NCBI RefSeq assembly: GCF_014898055.3
Contig: NW_023601543.1
Location: 61,455,782 to 61,519,781 of the forward strand
Length of the DNA stretch: 64,000 nucleotides
Reading direction: 5' to 3'
Source: Talpa occidentalis
Taxonomy: Eukaryota > Chordata > Mammalia > Eulipotyphla > Talpidae
Shown piece by piece: positions 34,402 through 44,279 of this stretch. Under the pieces are notes generated by a model. That model searched no databases. It had not been told where the DNA came from and saw nothing but the letters and a program-made list of their open reading frames with translations. The translations under genes and the position numbers were made by a program. Each line of letters starts with the position of its first letter. Within the stretch, counting starts at the first letter, position 1.

Positions 34402-36560
34402 AGTCGTATCATTTTACCATATATATGTTAATATGTTTCCTAGGTACATGTCTAGGGACCATGGTGAACCTAACAATGACTGTTAAATGGAAATACTCCT
34501 AGTATCCAGGTAGGTGATGGTGGCCCCTCACCATACCACAAACCTTCCAGTCTCCTATACTTAGATAAGTGATGTTTGTTTTTCTATATTTGTTTTACCA
34601 TGTGACTTTTGGCATATTTTTAGGTAGGAAGTGAAAGTATTTTAACCACTCTATAAATAACATTACCCCGTGGTTTTATGTGTTAGAAAGAAAATGGATG
34701 CTTCTGTGATTGTTGGACAATGTGCATTATCCATGCAATCATCTTTGAACTGTAAGTCACAGCAGTAAGTATTTTTTTTTTTTTTTTGACAGGCAAGCAT
34801 TCAAAGATGAAGTCGAAGATGGTGTCGATTTGGAGTACTGCAAGCTACCAGCTGATTTGGTGGGTCCTGCTGTGATGGTTTTGAACAGGTTATTTCAGGA
34901 TCCAGGTAATAAAGTTATGTCTATAGATATATTTGTTACAATAAATTTTAGGTTACTCTGAAAAAATTGTGGTAAACCTCATAATGTTCATTAGAGGAAT
35001 TTCTTTCATATCCAGGTAAGTGATGATGTGGGCCTTTGCAAGCTTCCCACCATTTGAAATTCAGATAGCTAGGAAAGTATGGCTACAGTTCCTATTTGTC
35101 TTACTATGTCTTTTGTCAAGTATTCAAGTAAGAAATACTCTTCCAACCCATGCTGATTATCATTAGCCCTTATTATTTTAGAGTTTAGATTTTATGCTTG
35201 TATAATCTTAGTAGTAACTGAGTGATTATGTAGGTGCCCAATTAAATTATCACTTTGCCTATCACGTCTTTATTAATCACAGCTTTTTCACTTATCAAGA
35301 CTTACCAAGATTTTGTTTTTAACTAGTTGTTGATCTTGAACTTCTGCAAGTTTCTCAGTAGAGTTAAAGGATTCTGTAAATTTGATGAGATTTTGCAGTT
35401 GTTAAGGTAGTACATTTATTCCTAACAGTTTTTACTATGAATTTTTATTAGACCCAATGAAGAGACAATGGTGGCCTTAACACTTTAACCACATCATTTC
35501 TTAATTGGATACCAGCAAAATTCCTAAATAAAATCTATTATTCAATCTTATATCTTGATTGATATTTTTGTAGATATCCACTCAAGAATATAGTGTCTCT
35601 CACCAATGCCTGAATCCTAGATTGTTGTAAGTATCTAGAAAGGTCTTATCGCTCTTTAAGTTTGTAGTACCCTTAGGACTTTCAGGTGTTCAGACTGTAG
35701 ATTTGTCCATAAAAACTGTTGTCCCTTTGGGTTTTGTAGATTCCAGTTAAGAGATTTTTGATAACCTCCATCTTGTATTGAAGGTGGATTTTTTTTCTTG
35801 CGTCCAACCAAAAGATAATGAGATTCTTAATAAAGTTAGAGCTCGTGAGATTTTATAGATATCCAGGTAATCAATGATGGTATTCTTAAGCCATCACACT
35901 GACCGTGTTTATTTGCAATTACCCTTTTAAGTTTGCTGACTGACCACTATAGTGATTGTGGAATTTACCAGCTATCCTATCACACAATGAAGGTTATCTC
36001 TAAAATAATTTCTTTGGAAATTTGCAAGTATACACATAAGTGCTGATGGTGTCCCTAATCAAGACAGCAATGGGATTTTTTAGTTATTCAGGCAAGAGAA
36101 GACATGCCCCTACAGTGATGTTTGATCCTGGGTGTAGTCAGGTAATATACATAATATACAGTATTTACCTTATCACATTATTGACCTTGGTGATGATGGA
36201 TTTGCTGGTAGGCAGACAGAGATTTTGTCTCTACAGTGTTGACCTTTGAATTTTGCATGTATGCAGGTAAGAATTGATCTTTCCTTTACCATGTTAGTGG
36301 CCTTGGAATATTCTAGTTATCCTAGTCAAGAGTGATGTGTCCTTAACCATGCTAGTTACCATGGTATTTTGAAGGTATTCAGGTAAGAAATCATATATTT
36401 ACAACTGAGTTACTTAACCTCAAATTTCTTAGGTATTCTTGGAGGAGATGATGGTGTTCCTACAACATGAATGAGCATAGAATTTTGCAGACACATAGTC
36501 AAGAAGATCTTTTGACTCTATCAAAATTGATATCTACACAAATGAAAGAAAAATGGAACA
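34402..36560 (+). other. Terminal XIST-like segment, not part of the 2.15-kb unit
   Basis: Built of the same kind of short sub-blocks (CAGGTAAGTGATGATGTGGG at about 35,014, AAGGTATTCAGGTAAGAAAT at 36,374) but single-copy. 34,710-35,180 is a paralogue of 2450-2990. The last recognisable block (36,240-36,560; GTCAAGAAGATCTTTTGACT, then GATATCTACACAAATGAAAG) resembles what I remember of the human exon-1 3' region. No coding potential. Confidence 0.6.
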
Positions 36561-37214
36561 CATTTTCTTGGCTAGATATTTATTTTATTAAAAGAATTTC
36601 AACATGTGATGAGTATTAATATTACACACAGTCATATATTCTTGCGCCCATTTCTTTATTTAACTTCTTCATAATAACATTGTGCCAGGAAACTTAGGCC
36701 CACATTTATGAAATATTCTCATATCTGGGAGCCATAAATATATGACAGACTTCATATAAGAAATAGTTATTCTTAAAGAAAATTAAGCTATAGACCCAAA
36801 TCCTAGTTAAAGATTTAGGAAGAACGAACCAAGGAAGAAGAATATTGTACAGTTGTGTCAAAAAATCATACTATCATCCTACTGATATGAATTAATTTAT
36901 ATAGAATAAAAATTTGAATTTATATATATATATATATATGAGATGGTATTCTCTGTCTATATATATAGAGAGAGAGGCATTCTATTATTTCTTTGCACTA
37001 ACACAATTAATGAGAAAAATTAAGAAAGCAACTTAATAGAAAAGGAGCTGTTCCTCATCTCAGTTATCTTGTTTTAATTTTTATGGGTAGAGTCTTGAAT
37101 CCCAGCTTTCTCCTGAGAAATTTATTGGTGTAAAAATCCAGTCTAGTAGCATTTCTTCTTTCTTTCATTGCACTAAGAAAAAGCTGAGATTGAATACTGA
37201 ATTTAACTGATCTT
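36561..37214. other. AT-rich sequence just beyond the array, with (TA)n and (GA)n
   Basis: No gene seen. A (TA)n run at about 36,918-36,938 and TATATATAGAGAGAGAG at 36,959-36,976. Up to about 36,830 this could still be exon-1 3' sequence or the start of intron 1. I could not place the exon-1 donor. Confidence 0.5.
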
Positions 37215-37472
37215 TCTTTTTTTTAAAGATTTATTTATTTATGTATACAAGAACTGGGGTACAAGCCAGAGGTGTGGGGGGGTGAGAGACAGAGTGGGGA
37301 ACAGAACAGGTGGATCTACTGAAATACACTGCTGAGGGGAACAGCCGGTGAGGCAGGAGAAGTCTGCTGTACCATATGGGTAGCTCCCTTGCCAAGGATT
37401 GAACTCTTGCTGCAATGGCTGCGAATAGCTGCATAGGTTGCATCTTAACCCCTTGCTCTACCAGGGAGACCC
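37215..37472 (-). mobile_element. tRNA-derived SINE
   Basis: Antisense second-subfamily copy with target duplication TAACTGATCTTTCT at 37,204 and 37,473. Confidence 0.93.
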
Positions 37473-37479
37473 TAACTGA

Positions 37480-37939
37480 TCTTTCTGAGGAATTTTTATA
37501 TGATTGCTCATGTGCTTTGATATTTATCATACCTATTTTGTCCTGGAGACTCTCTCCATAGCCTCTCCTCCTCAGAGGTGGAGATTTTCCTGGTTTTATG
37601 GAATAATAGTAATTTCTTATGTCCTTTACTTACCAGCCAATCATGTTGAAACATGCATTAGTTATCACTTCTTTCAATTCAAGAAAATTTGCACAATAAA
37701 TTTTTGGCTTATTACTAGTAGTATCTACTCCTATTCCCCAATAATTATGAATATTATACCCTATTTTTATGTAACTTTGGTCATTTGGTAGAGTTTATTG
37801 AAGGGGAGGGTGACTAAAGTTTAGATTTCCTAAAAGCAGACCTGAGACAAGGATTTAGGTACAAATTAGTTTATTTGGGAAGTGATCTAAGAAGAATATG
37901 AGGAAGTAAGTAATTGAAGGACAGAAAGAAGGTCAATAA
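37480..37939. other. Unique AT-rich DNA
   Basis: No gene recognised. 37,830-37,940 (GATTTAGGTACAAATTAGTT...TTTGGGAAGTGATC) has the flavour of an old interspersed repeat, but the family is not assigned. Confidence 0.4.
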
Positions 37940-38650
37940 AATCTGTATTCAGTTCCTATTGCTGCTATAACAAATTTCTGAATCAGAATTTTATTATGGG
38001 TCTGGATATCAAAAGTCTGAAATGGGTCTCACTAGTCTAAAGTCAAGGTATAAGCCAGGCTTTGCTCTCTTCTGGAAGCTCTAGGGTACAGTTTACTTTC
38101 TCCTATTTCCAGTTTCTAGCAGCCATCTTTATTCCTTGACTTGTGGCTCCCTTCCATCTTCATTTTTTTTTTTTAGATTTATTTATTTATGCATACAAGA
38201 ACTGGAGTGCAGACCAGAGGTGGGGGGGGTGAGAGGATTCACCAGAGATAGAGTGGGGAGCAGATCAGGCGGATCTACTGAAGTACACTGCTGAAGGGAG
38301 CAGTGGGCAAGACGGGAGAGGTCTGCTGCACCATGTGGGTTCCTCCTGCTGGCGGGGGGTGGAGCTTGAACTCCTGCTGCAGTGGCTGGCCATAGCTTGA
38401 TAGTGCTGTCTTTAACCCCTATGCCAGGTAGGCCCCTTTCTGTTTTCAAAGCCAGCAGTGCCTGCTAAATCCTTTTCACATCGAATCACTGCACAGATAC
38501 CCTTTTGCCTCTCACTTTCAGTTTTCAGGAGCCTGGCAATAACATTAGGTACACTTGGATAATCCAGGATAATCTGCCTGTCTTCAAGTCAGTTGATTAG
38601 CAATTTAATTTTATGTACAACGTTAGTCCCCCTTCATCATATATATAAAC
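37940..38650 (-). mobile_element. MaLR LTR (MLT1-like), antisense, split by a SINE
   Basis: The text CAAAAGTCTGAAATGGGTCT, TCTTCTGGAAGCTCTAG, the post-SINE CAAAGCCAGCAGTGCC, and CTTGGATAATCCAGGATAAT are diagnostic MLT1 phrases read in reverse. A solitary, heavily decayed LTR with no internal genes. Interrupted at 38,168-38,436. Confidence 0.75.
38168..38436 (-). mobile_element. tRNA-derived SINE in MLT1
   Basis: Antisense second-subfamily copy. Its T-rich tail starts after CATCTTCA and its head ends at GTAGGCCCC. The MLT1 reads on both sides. Confidence 0.9.
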
Positions 38651-39259
38651 TAGATTTCAGAAATTAGAATGTGGAAATATTCAGAGAACTATTATTCTGC
38701 CAATGATAGGTACAGTAATTCTTCAGTTATAACAGTAGGCAATTGATATAATTGATGTGAAATATACTTGTGACCCAACCTGACCAAAATCAGCAGGAGT
38801 AAATTTTTGGAAATGTACTTAAACTTATTCAAATTGACACATTCCAAAACTACCACAGTCTATTCTTGTCAATTTTAAGCTTAAGTACATCCCCTCGAAC
38901 CACACTAAATCTCTGAATAAAGACTCTCTTGCATAAAGCTGAAAAATACTACTCCTTTGTCCCGAAGAGGATAAAAATTTCCTTTTGGGTTGTTGGATGA
39001 TGTTTGTTCTCCTGGTTGATCCACACTTCCTGTTTTGTATATTATAACTTAAATATGATATAAAGTTAAGAATGATAAACAGCTCATGACAGATGATATG
39101 GAGATGACATTTTAAATCCTTGACTCCTGGGTTTATGAATATTGGCCAAAAGAGAAATAGCACTGAATATTAGAGGCTGATTTGCAGCATATGCAGCCTC
39201 CTGAGAACTTGGCTCAGCCCTGCAAAGTGTTGCCAATTAATTGGTGAAAAAACTGAGTC
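38651..39259. other. Unique AT-rich DNA
   Basis: No gene recognised. A 112-codon minus-strand frame at 38,825-39,163 has no recognisable domain and ordinary intergenic composition. Confidence 0.5.
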
Positions 39260-39543
39260 TTTTTTTAAAAAAAGATTTATTTATTTAGCATAAAGATCTA
39301 ACGTGTAGGCCATAGGTGTATAGGTGTGTGTGTGTGTGGGCGTGAGGGCATTCACCAGAGACAGAGTGGGGAGCAGAATAGGCAGATTTATTTAAATATA
39401 CTGCTAAGGAGAGCAGTAGGTGAGACAGGAGAGGTCTGCTGTGCCATGTGGGTAGCTCCCTGGCCAGGGAGTAAACTCAGGCCAACTCTGCCCATAGTGA
39501 TGATGGCACTGAGACTTAATCCCTAGTCCACCAGGGAGGTCCC
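39260..39543 (-). mobile_element. tRNA-derived SINE
   Basis: Antisense second-subfamily copy with target duplication AACTGAGTCTTT at 39,251 and 39,547. A TG run lies at about 39,325-39,340. Confidence 0.92.
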
Positions 39544-39572
39544 ATTAACTGAGTCTTTAAAAGGGCATTCCG

Positions 39573-39850
39573 GGGCCTCCCCTGGTGGCACAGGCTGTTG
39601 AGAGCCACGCTGTGAAGCTGTCTGCAGCCTCTGCAGCGCCGGTTTGATCCCAGCCTGCCGGCGAGGGTCCCACATGGCGCGGTAGACCTCTCCTGTCTCG
39701 CCCGCTGCTCCCCTCAGCACTGTGTTTCGTCAGTCTGCCTGTTCTGTTCCCCGCTCTGTCTCTGGTGAATCCTCTCACCCTCCTGTGCATCTGGCCTGTT
39801 CCCCAGTTTTGGTATAAAATAAATAAATAAATCTTTAAAAATAAATAAAT
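39573..39850 (+). mobile_element. tRNA-derived SINE, sense
   Basis: Head GGGCCTCCCCTGGTGGCACA, body, and AATAAATAAATAAATC-type tail, with target duplication AAAAGGGCATTCC at 39,559 and 39,851. Only about 30 bp from an antisense SINE, so the two form an inverted pair. Confidence 0.95.
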
Positions 39851-39863
39851 AAAAGGGCATTCC

Positions 39864-40492
39864 ATCTTCTATCAAGTCAGTTCCTTCAGGATGATGGAGA
39901 AATCAGTAAGACCTGTGAATTCCATGAACATAGACAAATTGCTATACTTCATATGTTATGAGATGAATTTCTTGATTAGAAGTAATAGTATGGGGAATAC
40001 CATGATGGTGGATAAGATAGTCTGTAAATACATGGATGATAGCTTAGATAGAAACATTTTGTGCAGAGAGGAAAATCTGTATTCAAAGGAGTATCTATTT
40101 CAGTAAATAAAACACCACTCCTTCTATGATAGAAATAGCCACCAGGTAGCTGACTGATCATCCTGGGTAATGGTGCCATTTTGAAGACATAGTGGTTTTC
40201 ACCACAGGTAGATTGGGCACTTGGCAGTGACTACAGACAGGTCATTGAGGGAATTCCATGTTGCTAAACTCATATATAATCTCCATCCATGCTACTATGA
40301 CCACTTTGTTCATGAGCCCATTGGGCCATTACAGTCATCACTGAGGAAGGAAGCTAAAAATATTTTAGCTTATTATAGTTGGCCAAAATATTCTTGACTT
40401 CTGAGACAAGTCAGTATAATGTAAATTATTATATCATTTACTAAGTACATTGAATTTTCATTTAAAAAATACATTAAAAGTGACTTAAAAGA
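39864..40492. other. Unique DNA, no gene recognised
   Basis: AT-rich. A 71-codon + frame at 39,891-40,106 has no recognisable domain. Nothing else seen. Confidence 0.45.
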
Positions 40493-40756
40493 GGGCCTCC
40501 CTGGTGGCTCAAGGAGTTAAGTCTCAGTACTATGAAGGTATCAGCAGCCACTGTATCATGAGTTTGATACCCACACCAGGAAGCTAATCCACATGGCACA
40601 GCAGACCTCTCCTGTCTTGCCCACTGCTCCCCTCAACAGTGTATTTCAGTCAATCCACCTGTTCTGTTCCCCACTCTGTCTCTGGTGAATCTTCTCACCC
40701 CCTGTACCTGCACCCCAGCTCTTGAATGCATAAATAAATAAATCGTTTTTAAAAAA
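40493..40756 (+). mobile_element. tRNA-derived SINE, second subfamily, sense
   Basis: Head GGGCCTCCCTGGTGGCTCAA with GTTAAGTCTCAGTACTATGA following. Target duplication TGACTTAAAAGA at 40,481 and 40,757. A good reference copy of the 'GTTAAGTCTCAG' head type. Confidence 0.95.
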
Positions 40757-40769
40757 TGACTTAAAAGAA

Positions 40770-42235
40770 CTATACGTTTCTCTTTTATAAATGAAGTCTA
40801 TACTAGTCAATGTAGCACTGACATGGAGGATTCATAATTATCAGGGATATAGTGTCCTCTGTTCTGTATGATATCCTCAGCGTTGACTTATGATCCAAGA
40901 TGTTAGCTAGAGCTCTAACAATTTCATCAAATTCAAGGTTAAAAAAGAAGTGTGAAGTACAAAGTAAACATTAACTAGTTGTCTATTTCCCCTTGTAGGT
41001 ACATTCCTAAAATTCCCTCCCATCAACAGTTCCATGTATATCTCAGGCCTAGTTCCTTGTCCAAACCTGGCATCACCAAAGACTGGAGAATGAATTTTTT
41101 TGGAAAGGTCTATTAGCTTTCTAAATAAAATTGGGAATTTTTAAGTAAGAGTGTTAGACAGATGGGTATTATCAACCAGCAATGTGACACAGTACAACCA
41201 GCTTGTTTTCTATGTATCATCCTCCATTTGAGATGATGTGTGGTTCTAAGAATGTATACTTTTATTATTGTGACAGAATTAAAGTGACTAAAACTGTCCA
41301 GTGCTTCTATTGAGTAACTGCTCAATGAACACCTAATAACAAAACCTTTAAGGTTTTATTTGTTCGTATTTTACCAAATGAAAAGATAGCAAGTAATGAG
41401 GTTTTTAAAGTTTCATTATGGTACTTTTGTCTTAAAATGTGTGTGGGGTGTGTGTGTGTGCAGGTTCTTTCCCTCTACCCCCACACCCTCACCCTCACCA
41501 AGAAATTTACTCTGGAGGGAGAGAATGATAGAAACTAAATGGCAGCCATGCCAATCGATATTTCAAGGTGATAAAATTAAGGGAGACCCCAATATTATCC
41601 CAACTCAGATTATATATAAGGTTATCTTCTAAATCTCTCCCTAGACCTCTATACCAAGACAGGTGAGGTGAGGGGATTTCAAATTGCTAACTACAAATAG
41701 GGACAAATATCAGCATTTCTTAGGGGTTCACATTTTCATGTCTTTTCTATGTTTATTAATAATCACAAGTAAGCTATGATGGAGTTGCTCTTTAAAGATA
41801 ATGATTCATTTCTTCACATCTTCCTTTTTAATAAAACCTGATCTCTGAGCTAAGCCAGTATAAGACCTTTGTGGGTGAGGGCAGTCAGCAACTAAGTGTA
41901 ATTTGCAGGTGATCATAGAACCCATCACTACTTAAAAGTACTATATTCACCACAAGAAAGGGCTCATTTTGATGATTTCAAAGCTCTTTAAAATAACCTC
42001 TCTGAGAAGAAAACTATTCTAATTTAGGCCATTAGTCTACCTGAATGTGAATTAACTGTATCACATACTTTCTGCTTAGAACCTAATGAAAACATCTTAG
42101 GGCATAGGGTTTTGAACAAGGTGGTAAAATTAGCATTGAAAAGGGAACAGGCAGAAAGGGGTGCAGAGGGGTTTTGAAGGAAAAAGAAATGTGTAGGAAT
42201 GTTAGCATTGGACTTGAAGGGCTAGGAGTATGGTA
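40770..42235. other. Unique DNA with a short (GT)n tract
   Basis: No gene recognised. (GT)n at about 41,440-41,462, followed by a C-rich CCACACCCTCACCCTCACC stretch at 41,480-41,500. Otherwise AT-rich intergenic or intronic DNA. Confidence 0.5.
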
Positions 42236-42740
42236 AGTACTTTAAGCAGCTAAAAGCCAATGAGGGACCCCCCCACATACCCCAGCAAGCCACAGAGCAG
42301 GACAGCCAAATAGCCTTGATATAGCAGGCCCTGGCAAGCAGTGGAGCTGGACCTGCAAGCAACCCAGATCTGCTAGGCCCCAGAGACTGTAAAGCAGGCA
42401 CAGCCAAGGGGTGCAGATGTGGCAGATTCTGGCAGAGGCAAAGTCATGGCCTGGTCCCCACTGGCTGTGGCTCTTGGAGCAGAAAGCCAGAGGGACAAAG
42501 GATAGGAGTGGGGATTGATTATCCCTTGGACTGTGGAGACCAGGGCAGACTTCCACGAGGTTGACACTTCATTAAATAGGAGGTGGGCAGAGGGAGAAAC
42601 CTGGGGGTTGTGGTCTAAAACAGAGAACACAGGTGACAGGGCTGTCTGTTCAGCCAGGAGCTCTGGGGAGGGAGGAGTGGAGCTTTTGTGGAGGCACACA
42701 CCCTTGAAGCAGGAGCTAAGGAACTGCAAGAAATATTGAA
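42236..42740. other. GC-richer block of unknown origin
   Basis: Clearly richer in G+C than its surroundings, with CAG/CTG-rich text on the + strand. Overlapping short frames on both strands (for example 42,242-42,556 minus, 104 codons) show no recognisable domain. It may be a decayed LTR or other old repeat; it is not CpG-rich enough for an obvious CpG-island promoter. Confidence 0.4.
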
Positions 42741-42861
42741 AGGAGAACTCCTATCTAAATAAAAAAAAAACACAAAAATTTGAATAAGGAAATAGATAGA
42801 ACCAGAAAATGGTTCTTTCTTAGTTCAGATAGTGTCTGAGGTAAATCTCACAATCTCTCTC

Positions 42862-43258
42862 TTTTTTTAACTTTTTTAATTTTTTTTTACATCTTTTTCC
42901 ATTTTTGCACAATGTATGCATTTTTATCTTGGTTATATTCCCCATACAATTCCCACCCCCCTTATTTTGACCCTCATCCCTCCTTCCTTAACCGCCCCCC
43001 CCCGTAGTGTGTCTCTGGTTTATAGTTGCTTGTTGATTTTGATTTTTACTTTATTATAATTAGTCTTTTTCCTGGTCCCTGATTTAGGTTTTCTAAATTC
43101 CTGCTATGAGTGAGATCATCTGGTAATTTTTTTTTCTTACTGGCTTATTTCCCTGAGCATAATCCCTTCCAGCTCCATCCATGTTGCTGCAAATGGCATG
43201 AGTTTATCTTTTTGATTGCTGAGTAATATTCCATTGTGTATATATATTACATCTAATT
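42862..43258 (-). mobile_element. LINE-1 3' end, antisense, with target duplication
   Basis: 3' UTR (TTTGCACAATGTATGCATTT) and the extreme ORF2 C-terminus only, about 400 bp. CTCACAATCTCTCT flanks it at 42,848 and 43,260. Confidence 0.93.
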
Positions 43259-43274
43259 GCTCACAATCTCTCTT

Positions 43275-44275
43275 TTAAAATACATACAGAATCAGATCAC
43301 TTCTTATTTCCATCACTACCATCTCTTCTCCTGGATTAATGCAATGGCCTCTGTTTTTTTTTTTATTTTTTTTAAAGATTTATTTATTTTTATACAAGAA
43401 CAGGGGTACAGGCCAGATGCACGGGAGGGTGAGAGGATTCACCGGAGACAGAGTGGGGAACAGAACAGGCAGACTGAAAAAATACACTGCTGAGGGGAGC
43501 AGCGGGCGAGACAGGAGAGGTCTGCTTAGCCATGTGGGATTCTCGCCGGCCAGCCGGGATCGAACCCATGCTGCAGAGGCTGTGGACAGCTTCACAGTGC
43601 AGCGCTCAACCGCCTGTGCCACCAGGGAGGCCCCTGGCATCTGTTTTTATCTCTGGTTTGTACCATTGTCTCACACAAACAAACAGGAAGGTCCTTTTAA
43701 ACCAGAAGTTAGATCATGCCATTCATCAAAATCTCACCAATGGCTGTTTTTGTCTCGAGAGTGGAGACGAACCAATGTGACCTGACATGGGCTCCTGAAT
43801 CTCTTGCCCTCATTGCCCAACTCTCCCTGGCTAATTCGGCTTCAGATACCCTGGTCTCTTTGCTGGAGCTCTAATATGCCAATAGTTCCAATCTTCTGGG
43901 CCTGGACAATTATGATTCCCTGTTCTTGGAGTGTTCCTCCTCTAGAAATCTTCATTTACTCACTTATTCAATTCAGATCTCTGCTTATAGGTGACCTTTC
44001 TCTGAATATCCAGTGTAAAAAAGGCACTGGCACCTCACCTTATACCACTTCATCTTTCACTCTTCCATGTTGTTCCTCATAGTGCTTATCACAACCAGAC
44101 ATATATGTTTATTGGCTTACTGTCTACACCCTCTCATTGGAAGCTTTGTTGTTTGAGAGCAGATTCTCTGTTTTATTTTCTGCTCTACAGAGAATATCTC
44201 AAAGAGTGTCTGGCACCTGGTAGCAATGCAATAAAATGTTTGTTTGATAATGTTTGTTTGATAACTGTATGAATT
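43275..44275 (+). mobile_element. LINE-2 3' end, sense, split by a SINE
   Basis: Recognisable L2 phrases in order: ACAGAATCAGATCACTTC, CTGGATTAATGCAATGGCCT, [SINE], AAACCAGAAGTTAGATCATG, CAATTCAGATCTCTGCTTAT, CATAGTGCTTATCACAA, and the 3' end GTCTGGCACCTGGTAGCAAT...AATAAAATGTTTGTTTGAT. Decayed, with no open frame. Confidence 0.8.
43360..43634 (-). mobile_element. tRNA-derived SINE in L2
   Basis: Antisense GC-rich copy with imperfect target duplication TGGCCTCTGTTTTT (43,346) and TGGCATCTGTTTTT (43,635). Confidence 0.93.
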
Positions 44276-44279
44276 GTGT

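Larger units (their letters stand above)
1..36560 (+). ncRNA. XIST: XIST-like long non-coding RNA, 3' part of exon 1 (5' end outside window), strongly expanded
   Basis: XIST RNA is the X-inactivation transcript that coats and silences one X in placental females. The call rests on recall of human XIST, not on a search. Three things agree in order and on the same strand: the octamer/GGGGAGGGGC tandem repeat at the start; the block around 1,470-2,700 (TTTTTGG-rich text, then GTAACCAGGTATGTGGTCA, then the 2,450-2,600 block); and the terminal block at 36,240-36,560. No frame is open for any length except inside L1 remnants, as expected for a non-coding exon. The transcript would run left to right. 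Repeats A, F, B, C and D would lie upstream of the window. Human exon 1 is about 11 kb in all, so the stretch here is several times longer than its human counterpart. The 3' end of the exon is not resolved; 36,560 only marks where recognisable array sequence stops. Alternatives are an XIST pseudogene, or an XIST-derived satellite beside the functional gene. Confidence 0.6.

Noticed and set aside
42242..42729. Overlapping 104- and 118-codon frames on the minus strand
   Set aside because: They overlap in different frames, follow local GC content, and show no recognisable domain; likely chance.
43339..43785. 148-codon + frame
   Set aside because: Runs through the antisense SINE (43,360-43,634) and flanking L2; the sequence is transposon translation.
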